DNA of 64,000 nucleotides from an uncultured Armatimonadota bacterium. Lineage in GTDB: Bacteria > Armatimonadota > Fimbriimonadia > Fimbriimonadales > Fimbriimonadaceae. The stretch spans positions 52,632-116,631 of the forward strand of contig CAIYLG010000007.1 of the NCBI GenBank assembly GCA_903927025.1. The letters run 5' to 3'. Of this stretch, positions 15,474 through 24,344 are shown piece after piece; the stretch's first letter is position 1, and every line of letters starts with the position of its first letter. The translations under genes were made by a program, and so were the position numbers. Below the pieces are notes generated by a model. That model saw only the letters and a list, made by a program, of their open reading frames with translations, was not told where the DNA came from and made no database searches.

Positions 15474-18059
15474 CTATTTGCCGGTGACGCGGCTCATGTA
15501 CCGTTTGTAGAGGTCGGTGTAGTGGCTTTCCAGTGGTACTGGCTTGCCGTTGATGAATTCGTAGCGGAGTTGGGAGTTTAGGTCGAGGGGGTCGCCGCTG
15601 ACGATGATGACGTTTGCGATTTTGCCTTTGTCCAGGCTCCCTAGGCTATCGCTGACGCCGAGGATGGTGGCGGCGTCCAGGGTAAGGGCGCGGATGGCGG
15701 CTTCGTGGGAGAGACCGAACGCGCAGGTGCGACCTGCGTTGAACGGAAGGTTCATCGCCATGTCCCACGTGTTGGTCATGAAGCAGAATCGGACGCCTGC
15801 TTGGCTTAGCAGTCCCGGTGCAGCATAGGTGGTGTCATACGGATCGAAGTCCTCGGGAGGGCTTGTTTCGTCGGGACAGGCATCGCTGGGTGCCTGGTAG
15901 ATCACGGGGATGCTGCGCTCTTTGAGCAGGTCTGCGACTTGCCAAGCCTCGTTTCCACCGGCGATGACCGCCTTGAGGGAGAACTTCTTCGCCAGTTCGA
16001 GTGCCTTGCGGATGGTTGCGGCGGAATCTGCATGGAAGATTACGGGCAGGGTTCCCTTCAGATAGGGCTGCAACGCCTCCATCTTGGTGTCGGTGGCGAA
16101 TGCCTGACCGGTTGCCTTGGCGGCTTCGTACCGCTGTCCCGCTTCGAGATACTCTTCGAGTGCTTTGATGCGATCCGCGACCCCACTCTCTGCTTTGGTC
16201 ACTTCCTCGGCGGGAAGAAATTGTTTCAAGAAAGCACTTGGGCCAGCGGGGAAGTCCAGATAAAGGGCGGCTGGGCTGAGTTCCTTAATGCCATCCGTCG
16301 TAAAGCCGCCGGTGCTGACCAGGGCGGTTTGGCCCGCGATTACGCCGCCGCCGGGCAAGGTCTGGGCAGAGGTCACTCCGTTGAATCGAACCTTGGGGAA
16401 GTGAATGCTGTCTGGGTTGATCGAGTTGAGCGCTCTCAGATCGGGTTTGTAGTCGCCATTCTCCGATGCGTCGGCGGCAGATGGCACTTCACCGATCTCG
16501 TTGAGGCCAAGTGTCGATCCTCCATCAATGAAGCCAGGATACACATCCAATCCTTTGCCGTCGATGACGACAGCACCGGATGCACCCGCTACCTGCGCTC
16601 CAATCCCTTCGATGTGACCCTTTCGGATCAGGAGACTGCTGTTCTGAAGCACCGGACCTGAAACAGGATGGATCGTGGCGTGAGTGATGAGATAAGTGTC
16701 TGAAACCTTGGGCATCAGGTTTGCGGAAGGATCAAAAGATCGAGATTCTGGGCTGGCGGCAACCATCGAGTGGCCGTCAACCTTGAAGGCGTCGCGCCTC
16801 TGGAAATACACCTCACCGTCAATGAGCGTGGTGACGCACTTGGTGTAGTTGCTGAGAGGGTGGCCCTTCCAGATGGCGATGTCGCCATCTTTGCCTACCT
16901 CCAGCGAGCCGACTCGACGCTCGACTCCCAGTTCGATTGCGGGGTTGATGGTAATCATCCGCAGGGCATGGTCAACGCTCATGCCATACCGAAGCGCCTT
17001 TGCTGCGTCCTGAGTCAGCGGCACGGTTCCAAACGACGTGTCTGTGTTCACGGAGACGATGACGCCTGCTTTGTCACAGATCGTGGTCGCCATTGGGATT
17101 GAGTCGATCACCTCGAGCTTGTAGGTGAAGCCGTCCCCGAACATGGAGACGGGCACGTGTGCCTTCGCGAGTTCGGGGGCTATTTTGTAGGCTTCCAACG
17201 CGTGCTGCATGCAGAGGTGAAAGTGGAACTCCTGGCTGAGCCGCACCATCATCAGCATTTCATCCTGCCGGTAGCTGTGGCACTGCACCCACAGCTTTCC
17301 TTTGAGGATGTCTGCCATCGCTTCCAGACGCAGGTCACGACGGGGTGGAGCGGTCTTGGACTTATCTTCCAGCTTCTCGTACGTGTCCCAGCGGTGGATG
17401 TAGTCGAGGGCATCTGTGAATGCCCTGCGGTATACGGCTTCAACGCCCATTCGGGTGCCGGGGAATCGCGGTGAGGAATCTTGGCTGCCCGGACGTTTCG
17501 GATTTTCACCGAGGGCAAACTTGACCATCCTGGGGGCACCCTCAAAGATCGCCTCCTTGATCGGGCGCTCCCACTTGTCTTTGATCACGGTGCTTTGTCC
17601 GCCGACCGGGTTGGCGCTGCCGTGAAGGATGAGGGACGTGGTGATGCCGCTGGCAAGCGCGTAGTAGAGGCTTAGCGACTTCGTGTTGAGCACGTCTTGG
17701 ATGCGCACTTCGGCGGTAATGGAATCCGCAGCCTCGTTTGTATCATCAGAGGCTCGGTGGGAGTGCGCGTCCACGAGGCCAGGGGACACGAACTCTCCCG
17801 TAGCGTCAATGACGGTGACCCCTTGCGGCGCGGAAAGGCCCTTACCGATCTTGGCAATCTTGCCTTTGAGGATGAGAATGTCGGTTCCGTCGAGGACCCC
17901 GTTTGAGATAGTCAAGAGGTTTCCGTTCTTGATGAGGACGTCGCCCTTCGTGTGAAGTGCGGGACGCCTGTCTGACGCAACCTCTAGAGGCAGGACTGGC
18001 TTTACTGGCGTTTGCTTGAGGCTGAGAAATGCAGCGGCGAGAGCAAGGTTGCAGATCAT
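15474..18059 (-). CDS. Secreted two-domain amidohydrolase family protein
   Basis: 861 residues with an N-terminal hydrophobic signal (MICNLALAAAFLSLKQ). Domain 1 (about 38-425) is an imidazolonepropionase/prolidase-like amidohydrolase: GLVDAHSHRASDD with the HxH metal pair at His99 and His101, GGQSTVIK, QCHSYRQDE, CMQHALEAYK, SVNTDTSF, and LEVGKDGDIAIW closing the beta sandwich. Domain 2 (about 455-861) repeats the fold (PGFIDGGSTLGLNEIGE, LPGGGVIAGQTALV, LGSLDKGKIANVIIVSGDPLD) but has no HxH, so it probably does not bind two metals in the usual way. Its start overlaps the stop of the upstream amidohydrolase gene by 4 bases (ATGA). Substrate unknown; peptides or cyclic amides are reasonable guesses. 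Confidence 0.88.
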   Translation of the reverse strand: MICNLALAAAFLSLKQTPVKPVLPLEVASDRRPALHTKGDVLIKNGNLLTISNGVLDGTDILILKGKIAKIGKGLSAPQGVTVIDATGEFVSPGLVDAHSHRASDDTNEAADSITAEVRIQDVLNTKSLSLYYALASGITTSLILHGSANPVGGQSTVIKDKWERPIKEAIFEGAPRMVKFALGENPKRPGSQDSSPRFPGTRMGVEAVYRRAFTDALDYIHRWDTYEKLEDKSKTAPPRRDLRLEAMADILKGKLWVQCHSYRQDEMLMMVRLSQEFHFHLCMQHALEAYKIAPELAKAHVPVSMFGDGFTYKLEVIDSIPMATTICDKAGVIVSVNTDTSFGTVPLTQDAAKALRYGMSVDHALRMITINPAIELGVERRVGSLEVGKDGDIAIWKGHPLSNYTKCVTTLIDGEVYFQRRDAFKVDGHSMVAASPESRSFDPSANLMPKVSDTYLITHATIHPVSGPVLQNSSLLIRKGHIEGIGAQVAGASGAVVIDGKGLDVYPGFIDGGSTLGLNEIGEVPSAADASENGDYKPDLRALNSINPDSIHFPKVRFNGVTSAQTLPGGGVIAGQTALVSTGGFTTDGIKELSPAALYLDFPAGPSAFLKQFLPAEEVTKAESGVADRIKALEEYLEAGQRYEAAKATGQAFATDTKMEALQPYLKGTLPVIFHADSAATIRKALELAKKFSLKAVIAGGNEAWQVADLLKERSIPVIYQAPSDACPDETSPPEDFDPYDTTYAAPGLLSQAGVRFCFMTNTWDMAMNLPFNAGRTCAFGLSHEAAIRALTLDAATILGVSDSLGSLDKGKIANVIIVSGDPLDLNSQLRYEFINGKPVPLESHYTDLYKRYMSRVTGK

Positions 18060-19468
18060 CGTCCTTCCTCCCCACCGAATCGGAACTTGGGTGTGGACGG
18101 CGGCTCACCCTTGGTTGGGTCGATCTTGTGTCCATCAACGTAGAGCATCTTCACTTTGGTTTCGGCCTTCACGAAATCTCCGGTCATGACGGTTACGTTG
18201 GCGACCTTTCCAACCTCAAGGGTTCCGAGGAGGCGGTCAACGCCGAAGATTTTGGCGGAGTCGATGGTGAGGGCGCGGAGGGCGGTCTCTCTGGGGAAGC
18301 CTGCCGCAACTGCCTTTCTGAGGTTTTCAAAGAACTCGTTGGTATCTTTGCATCCATAGGCGCTGAGGGCAATTGGGATTCCTGCAGCAGCGAGAGCGGA
18401 TGGGTTCTTCACCAGTTCCTCATACAGCCGGACGCGCTCGGCGACTTTGAGCGGGTTCTCGGGGTCTAGGTCGGTTACTGGCTTCTCCGGCTTGGCCTTT
18501 GGGTCAGCGGGGGCTGGTTTAGGATCCTTTCCGAAGTTAAGGGTGAGGAGCACCGGCGCTCCGGCACTCTTGAGGGCATCGATTTGCGTCCAGCCTTCCT
18601 TTGCCCCTGCGATGATGGGCTTGAGGCCAAATTCGGCGCTGAGGTTGAGAGCTCTGATGATCTGGTACTCGCCTGCGGCTTCAAAAATGGCAGGAGTGTG
18701 ACCCGTTATGAGAGGCTGAAGAGCGGTGAGGGAATCATCTACGGGAGGACGATGGCTGGCACCATTTTGATACGCACCGTTGACCTTTGCGTACCACTGG
18801 GCATCGAGGAGAGTTTGTCTTAGCTGAGCGATGTGTCCCATGAGGCTGCTGGGGTAGATCGCCCCTGAACCACCACCGGAGGGGTTGAGCACCTGGCCAA
18901 CACTTGCTGAGACGAGAGCGTCTCTAACCGGCTGTCCGCTCAGGTTCACCAGCGCGGCCAGTCCGCTTATATCCGCGCCCGAAGGGGCAACGAGGAGGGT
19001 GGTAAATCCTGCAGATTGGTATGGCTTTAGGACGTCTGGTGTGAGACTCAGTCCCTCAACCGCTCTTGCCTCAGGACGGATGCCGGAGCGACCATAAGTT
19101 CGCATGAAGGATGATGCGAAGTCGCCCACGACTGTCTCGATGGGGTCGTGTGAATCGGGCGGCTTAGGAGCGGTGTAGCCTTTCTGGGTGTATCCGTCGA
19201 TGAATCCGGGATAAACCGTGAGACCCTTGCCGTCCAGCACCTCAGCTCCAGCGGGGACCGCCGCATCGATTGCGACCGCCGCAATTAGCCCATCTCGAAT
19301 GATGATGGTGCCCTTCTCCAGGACCTTTCCATCACCGATTTCAATGCGCGCTCCAACGATGGCATAAAGGTTCGGGGCGCTGGGTGTGGAGCTTTGGGAG
19401 TGACTCAGTGCCGCAAGGCTAAGCAGCGCGGCGGGAAGCCCCGCGCGGATCTTTGGGAATCGATTCAT
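18056..19468 (-). CDS. Secreted amidohydrolase-fold protein lacking the HxH motif
   Basis: 470 residues with a Sec signal (MNRFPKIRAGLPAALLSLAALSHSQ). The fold signature of amidohydrolases is clear: ARIEIGDGKVLEKGTIIIRDGLI at the start and LLGTLEVGKVANVTVMTGDFV at the end. The position of the metal-binding HxH instead reads PGFIDGYTQKGYTAPK. It is thus closest to domain 2 of the next gene, with which it is translationally coupled. Secreted pairs of an active and a degenerate amidohydrolase occur in several bacterial phyla; a heteromeric or structural role is inference. An 61-base gap separates it from the helicase gene upstream. Confidence 0.85.
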   Translation of the reverse strand: MNRFPKIRAGLPAALLSLAALSHSQSSTPSAPNLYAIVGARIEIGDGKVLEKGTIIIRDGLIAAVAIDAAVPAGAEVLDGKGLTVYPGFIDGYTQKGYTAPKPPDSHDPIETVVGDFASSFMRTYGRSGIRPEARAVEGLSLTPDVLKPYQSAGFTTLLVAPSGADISGLAALVNLSGQPVRDALVSASVGQVLNPSGGGSGAIYPSSLMGHIAQLRQTLLDAQWYAKVNGAYQNGASHRPPVDDSLTALQPLITGHTPAIFEAAGEYQIIRALNLSAEFGLKPIIAGAKEGWTQIDALKSAGAPVLLTLNFGKDPKPAPADPKAKPEKPVTDLDPENPLKVAERVRLYEELVKNPSALAAAGIPIALSAYGCKDTNEFFENLRKAVAAGFPRETALRALTIDSAKIFGVDRLLGTLEVGKVANVTVMTGDFVKAETKVKMLYVDGHKIDPTKGEPPSTPKFRFGGEEGR

Positions 19469-19529
19469 GAATGGTCTGTATACTACGCTCCCTTTAGCTA
19501 GGTTCCTGCTTGGGAATGTGATTCTTGAC

Positions 19530-21800
19530 CTAAATTACGTTCAGCGTCTTATGGAGAAGGTCTAGGGCACCCGCCTTGTTGAGCACTTCATTGAACGATT
19601 CGCAGCGAGCGCTCAGCAGGCATGCGGGGCAACCGGTTTCGCAGGGGCAGGACTGCAGGAGCTGGGCAGCAGCATGGAGCCAGCCAGTGATGGATTCAAA
19701 CAGTCGCTCACAAAGGCCGACACCTCCCGGGGTGCGATCGAAGACGAAGACTGCCGGGCGCATGGTGTCGTGAAACATGCTGTACCAAGCGCTTCCGAGG
19801 TCCCCTCGGTCGCAGCCAGCAAGGATGGGGGCTACTGCTAGGAGCGCATGCTCAAGTCCATGGATCGACCCAATTTGCCGCTCCATGTCGTTTTCTTCCA
19901 GAAATTCGGGCAGGTCGATTCGCACGCAGACGGTGTCGTACGTAATCGGCGGGAAATCCAATGGCTCAATTCCCAGCACGGTATCTCCATCTAGGGATTT
20001 GAGGCGGTAGCCGGTCACGGAGTCCGTGACACTGACTCCAGCCAGGCCGGCACCGATGTTTCTAAGCTCGGTGGACCGAAAGCACGGGCGTGGATCCAGC
20101 AGCGTTTGACCCATGCTTTGGGTGTAGTAGTCCACGGAGCGCTCTTCAAGATCCGCGATTCCCATCTCAAGACTGAGCTGTGTCACGACATAAGTGGAGC
20201 CACGGTGGAGGTAGACGGCGCCTTCATGGGCGTAATTCATCGCGCGCCATCGCTCCATCGTGCCGATCTCGGTTTCACCCTGCATCAGCCGCACACTGTC
20301 TCCGCCCCCGCTTCGGATGTTGACCTTGGGAGCAGGCGGTTCCATGGAGGGGTAGAAGAACATCCCGGCACGAAACTCGAGCTCTCCGCTTCGATCCAGG
20401 CCTTCCGCGACTTCCAGTGCGTTTCCGCCGAATCGGGTCAGCTCGCTGGGAGAGATTGGACGTTCGTGTGCCGCGCAGAGAAGGTGTTGGCCAAGAATTT
20501 GAGGATTCTGCGGGTTGGCGGCGACGCTTTCGATCTTCTGGTTGAGGATCATCTCCGGCTGACGGACCAGGAACTGTTCAAGTGGGTCATCGTGAGCAAC
20601 GAAGATGGCGAGGCCGTCTCGGGTTCCTCGACCCGCGCGACCAGCCTGTTGCCAGAAACTGGACGCCGTCCCTGGATAGCCGTTCATGATCACGGCGTCA
20701 AGTTCGCCTATATCAACTCCCAGTTCCATCGCGTCGGTACTGGAGAGGCCAAGGAGATTTCCCTTGAAAAGCGCCTTCTCAATTTCTCGCCTCTCCTTTG
20801 CGGTGTAGCCGGCTCGATAGCTTTCAAGTTTTTTAGGTGGGACGATTCCACCCTGCTCCACGCGCTTCCGCGCATATCGAAGCACTAACTCGGCGGAGAT
20901 CCGGGCTCGGCTGAAGGCAAGGCATCGCATCCCTGATTCGGCAAGGGAGCTTAGGATCTCTGACGTTGCGATGTTTGCGCTCAGCCGCTGACCATTGCCC
21001 AGTTCGGGCGGGTTCCAGAACACGAAGGTTCGCCTCCCAGATGGGGAGCCATCATTGTCGATCAGATGTGCTTTGCGACCGGTGAGCTGCTGAAACAGCT
21101 CCTCAGGGTTTCCAATAGTGGCGCTGCAGGCGATGATCTGCGGTCTGGAGTTATGCCACGCGCAGAGCCGGAGGAGACGACGGATGACATTGCCGACATT
21201 TGAGCCAAAGACGCCGCGATACACGTGCATCTCGTCGATGACGATGAGCCTTAACGACTTGAGATACTTGGCCCACAATTCGTGTGAGGGCAGGATTCCG
21301 ATGTGGAGCATGTCCGGGTTCGTGAGAAGAATGTGGGCCATCTTCCTCAGCGAACTGCGCTGGTTCTTAGGGGTGTCCCCGTCGTAGGTTCCAATGCGCA
21401 CCTCTGGTCCCGGAGCAAGTGCTTCAAGCCGTCCAAGCTGGTCTTGGGCGAGTGCCTTGGTTGGGAACAGGTAGAGGCACCGTGCGGCGGGTTCTGCCAC
21501 GCACATCTGCATGGCGGGCAGGTTGTAGCACATCGTCTTGCCAGAGTTAGTTCCGGTTGCCACGACCAGATCCTTGCCCAGCATGGCCGCATCGTAGGCA
21601 GATGCCTGATGGGTGAACAGCTTTTTGATTCCTAGGTGATCGAGTCTGCCCTGGACCGATTTATGGATAGGGCGCCGAAGTTCACCGTAGACCGCCTCCC
21701 GTTTCGGAAGCTCCTGCATGAAGGCGATCTGTTCAGCGATCTTTGGATCGCTGAACAGAGGGGTCTCGCTATTCAAATGGGTTGCTTCGCGTTTCGTCAT
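19530..21800 (-). CDS. DEAD/DEAH-box helicase with MZB (DUF1998) domain, MrfA/YprA type
   Basis: 756 residues, the usual length of YprA/MrfA. Superfamily 2 motifs: FTHQASAYDA (Q-like), VVATGTNSGKT (Walker A, about 80-89), VIDEMHVYRG (motif II, DEMH), ACSATIGNP (motif III), GVDIGELDAVIMNGYPGT and QQAGRAGRGTRDG (motifs V and VI). The C-terminus is the MrfA zinc-binding domain with four cysteines (SCPCETGCPACLLSARC). Bacillus MrfA takes part in repair of mitomycin-type DNA damage with the nuclease MrfB; no mrfB is next to it here. Its start lies inside the last 32 bases of tatC, so either the genes overlap or translation starts at a later Met (for example residue 28). Confidence 0.9.
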   Translation of the reverse strand: MTKREATHLNSETPLFSDPKIAEQIAFMQELPKREAVYGELRRPIHKSVQGRLDHLGIKKLFTHQASAYDAAMLGKDLVVATGTNSGKTMCYNLPAMQMCVAEPAARCLYLFPTKALAQDQLGRLEALAPGPEVRIGTYDGDTPKNQRSSLRKMAHILLTNPDMLHIGILPSHELWAKYLKSLRLIVIDEMHVYRGVFGSNVGNVIRRLLRLCAWHNSRPQIIACSATIGNPEELFQQLTGRKAHLIDNDGSPSGRRTFVFWNPPELGNGQRLSANIATSEILSSLAESGMRCLAFSRARISAELVLRYARKRVEQGGIVPPKKLESYRAGYTAKERREIEKALFKGNLLGLSSTDAMELGVDIGELDAVIMNGYPGTASSFWQQAGRAGRGTRDGLAIFVAHDDPLEQFLVRQPEMILNQKIESVAANPQNPQILGQHLLCAAHERPISPSELTRFGGNALEVAEGLDRSGELEFRAGMFFYPSMEPPAPKVNIRSGGGDSVRLMQGETEIGTMERWRAMNYAHEGAVYLHRGSTYVVTQLSLEMGIADLEERSVDYYTQSMGQTLLDPRPCFRSTELRNIGAGLAGVSVTDSVTGYRLKSLDGDTVLGIEPLDFPPITYDTVCVRIDLPEFLEENDMERQIGSIHGLEHALLAVAPILAGCDRGDLGSAWYSMFHDTMRPAVFVFDRTPGGVGLCERLFESITGWLHAAAQLLQSCPCETGCPACLLSARCESFNEVLNKAGALDLLHKTLNVI

Positions 21801-22626
21801 CTTCCGGGTTCAGGAGCCGCGCCTTGCGCTTGCGGGCCTGGGTGAATTTGACAACGTACACGCTTATCATGAACAGGATCACCAGCGGGATCGCCATCAT
21901 CAGCATGGTGAGCGGATCTTGGCTTGGGGTCACGATCATGGCAATCACGAAGATTGCGGTTGCCGCCTGCCGCCAATGCTTGAGCAGGGTCTCTGCTGAG
22001 AGAAGCTCAAGGGCACCTAAGATATACACCACCAGGGGAAGCTGGAACGCGACACCGAAGGCGGCCAGGATCTTGAGGATCAGGAAGACCATTGATCCCG
22101 CTTCTTGGTAGAGGCTGGTGCCAGGAAACTCCTCGATGTAGCTTGCAAACCAGCGCATCGCGCTTGGGAGGACCACCCAAGCAAACCCGACTCCCATTGC
22201 AAAGAGGACTACCGTGAACGGAGCGATCTTCCTCACGACCTGCTGCTCTTTGACCTTGAGGGCAGGCATGATGAACCACCAGATCTGGAGGGTGATCAAC
22301 GGGAAGGCAATGATAAGCCCAATGAAGAAGGAGAGCTTAAACTTGAGCAGAAAAGCTGCCCCAGCGGTGTGAAAAACTTCCTTGTATTCTGCGCCTTTTG
22401 GCAGGACAGGCTTGATCGCCTTGACCGCCATTTCATTGAGGTAGCCGAACAGCGGCATGACGAGGAACCAGCCGGCTGTCCACGTCACCACGATGATAAC
22501 GATGGAGTTGATGATCCGATCGCGAAGTTCTTCGAGGTGCTCAACAAGACTGAGGCGGTAGTCCTCCGGATCACCGGTGAACTGCCGCCTCTCGTTATTG
22601 TTTTTGCCCTTACCCAAAAATGGCAT
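21769..22626 (-). CDS. tatC: Twin-arginine translocase subunit TatC
   Basis: 285 residues with six transmembrane helices. The TatC signature LSLVEHLEELRDRIINS is at residues 26-42, LPLVVYILGALELLS marks the fifth region, and the VTPSQDPLTMLMMAIPLVILF segment is the classical end. It is the receptor for Tat signal peptides in the inner membrane. Clients with RR signals occur in this window (genes at 1, 6300, 28041 and 58531). No tatA or tatB is adjacent. It is 14 bases downstream of the 22641-24143 gene and overlaps the helicase gene. Confidence 0.97.
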   Translation of the reverse strand: MPFLGKGKNNNERRQFTGDPEDYRLSLVEHLEELRDRIINSIVIIVVTWTAGWFLVMPLFGYLNEMAVKAIKPVLPKGAEYKEVFHTAGAAFLLKFKLSFFIGLIIAFPLITLQIWWFIMPALKVKEQQVVRKIAPFTVVLFAMGVGFAWVVLPSAMRWFASYIEEFPGTSLYQEAGSMVFLILKILAAFGVAFQLPLVVYILGALELLSAETLLKHWRQAATAIFVIAMIVTPSQDPLTMLMMAIPLVILFMISVYVVKFTQARKRKARLLNPEDDETRSNPFE

Positions 22627-22640
22627 GGGCTAGTTGTACT

Positions 22641-24143
22641 CTAGTTTGATTCGAGGGTGAACGTCTGGAGAAGACGAATTCGAACGAACGTTGATTTCTG
22701 AGCTGCTGGAGCTCCACCCATTCCACCCTGGAAGCCACCAGCGCCTGCGCCGGAGCCACCAAATCCTGGAGGAGGGCCACCTCGTCCGCCAAATCCTGGA
22801 GGAGGACCACCCTGGGGACGACCACCTGGTCGGCCACGGCCGAACTGATCCAGATTATTTGGAACCTTAGGTCCGATGAAATCCTCTCCCTTGCCGCCGC
22901 CACCAACTGGTGCGCCGACTCCTGGAGGAGGGCCGCCTACACCTGCGGGAGGTCCACCCATTGGGTTGCCGCCGCCGAGGTCAGTGCTCTGAACCTTTCG
23001 GTCGATCGTCATATCTCGGTCTACTCGGAGCACCTGGTGGGTGTCCATTGCAAACCAGATCGTCTCTTCGAGCGAAATCTTGTCATCCGAGATGGATGCG
23101 CCTGCAGCCTTAAGCTTCTTGCCCTCTTTCGTGCTGGTTCCAGCCTCGATGGAGTGCTTGATCTTTGCGCATGGGTGACCGCCTTCCCACTCCGTGTCGA
23201 CGAACTCGCCGCGGGCTGGGAATGGGTCTACGACTGAATCCACTTCGTGGAGGTTGGTCAGGTCGATGGAACCTTCCTGGAACTGGGACTGCCACGAGTC
23301 ACCAACATGAACAGCCTTGCTTGGAAGAGTTGGGAGCGGGAATGCCGCGAGGAGGTCTGTGTAGCTGCCTCCGCCTGAACTGCCTTCCATCGGAACGTAT
23401 CCTGGGATCGAGCCGAATACCTGCTGTCCGGTGCTGTGGATCCGCATATAGATCGGAGCCATTTCGTAGTCGAAATACTTCTTCTGAGGATCGGTGCCGA
23501 CGGAGAGGAGAGCGTAATCTTTGCCCTTCTCAGGAAGCGGCTGCATTCTCAGCAGTCCGTCACCGTCTCCGTATGAGTTCATGACCTCGTAGGCCATGCG
23601 AATGGTTTCTCCATCTGCGGTGAACTCAGCGGCTCGGCCGCCCTTGTTGTTGTCCTCTTCCGAAATCGGAGAGATGGAAACCTTCTGATCCAGTCGGTAG
23701 ATCATCCGGGTTCCAGGAACAAAATTGTAGCGGAGCTTGATTCCCGCGTTTGGCACTGGGATGTTGGCCTGGTTGCCGATGTTGACATCCACGGAGGTGC
23801 GGTCTACGATTCGAGACTTCTCGTTGTAGTCCACGTACAACACGAGTTCGAGCTTTAGCGGCTTGCCCGGCTCGGTATCGGGAAGTCCGAGACCCTTGGT
23901 ATCAAGCGCATAGTCGTAAAACTTGCCTTTCAGTGGTGGTACGGTGGCCTCGAGGAATTTGCCTCCGAGGAATACGCCGACGTAGCCGCCCTCGGGAATA
24001 CTTCCCTTGGGAATAAGGATGTGAACGGTCTCACGTACCTTCGCGCCGTCCGGCGGGCGCACGATTGTAAACGGTGCCTGGGCCATAACCGCGCTGGCCA
24101 ACCCCGCAAGCATCAAACTGCCGATCCATCTATTCATTCGCAA
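22641..24143 (-). CDS. Secreted protein with Gly/Pro-rich C-terminal region, unknown function
   Basis: 500 residues with a Sec signal (MRMNRWIGSLMLAGLASAVMAQ; the Met at residue 3 is equally plausible). The N-terminal ~100 residues resemble an immunoglobulin-like or carbohydrate-binding beta domain (FTIVRPPDGAKVRETVHILIPKGSIP), followed by a middle with YNFVPGTRMIYRLDQKV reminiscent of lipid/hydrophobic-ligand domains found in Planctomycetes and Armatimonadota surface proteins. Residues ~395-480 are low complexity with near-repeats of G-G-P-P-P-G-F-G-G. I do not recognise a family. It heads a minus-strand unit with tatC, 14 bases apart. Confidence 0.8.
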   Translation of the reverse strand: MRMNRWIGSLMLAGLASAVMAQAPFTIVRPPDGAKVRETVHILIPKGSIPEGGYVGVFLGGKFLEATVPPLKGKFYDYALDTKGLGLPDTEPGKPLKLELVLYVDYNEKSRIVDRTSVDVNIGNQANIPVPNAGIKLRYNFVPGTRMIYRLDQKVSISPISEEDNNKGGRAAEFTADGETIRMAYEVMNSYGDGDGLLRMQPLPEKGKDYALLSVGTDPQKKYFDYEMAPIYMRIHSTGQQVFGSIPGYVPMEGSSGGGSYTDLLAAFPLPTLPSKAVHVGDSWQSQFQEGSIDLTNLHEVDSVVDPFPARGEFVDTEWEGGHPCAKIKHSIEAGTSTKEGKKLKAAGASISDDKISLEETIWFAMDTHQVLRVDRDMTIDRKVQSTDLGGGNPMGGPPAGVGGPPPGVGAPVGGGGKGEDFIGPKVPNNLDQFGRGRPGGRPQGGPPPGFGGRGGPPPGFGGSGAGAGGFQGGMGGAPAAQKSTFVRIRLLQTFTLESN

Positions 24144-24344
24144 GTGCTCCCGACTGCCTGCGGACGTATTAAGCCCGCCAAAAGCATCGCCAGTAATCTT
24201 TTCATTATGACGCCGGTTCCTCTCCTCAAGTCACACATGTTGGCGCAGGAAAAACAAACCACGTGGAACGAGGCTCGCAAGGGCGGCAAATACCGTTCAG
24301 GACCCTCCCCTTACGGGGGCAAAATTCTACATACTATTAATCTT
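24144..24344. promoter_or_regulatory. Divergent intergenic region between the Gly/Pro-rich protein and pcrA
   Basis: About 200 bases that must hold promoters in both directions. The frame of pcrA is open through it, but that extension is not family-like. A CCCC-TTA-CGGGG hairpin (24307-24318 region) and an AT-rich stretch (ATACTATTAATCTT) lie just before the preferred pcrA start. No clear -35/-10 pair. Confidence 0.4.
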
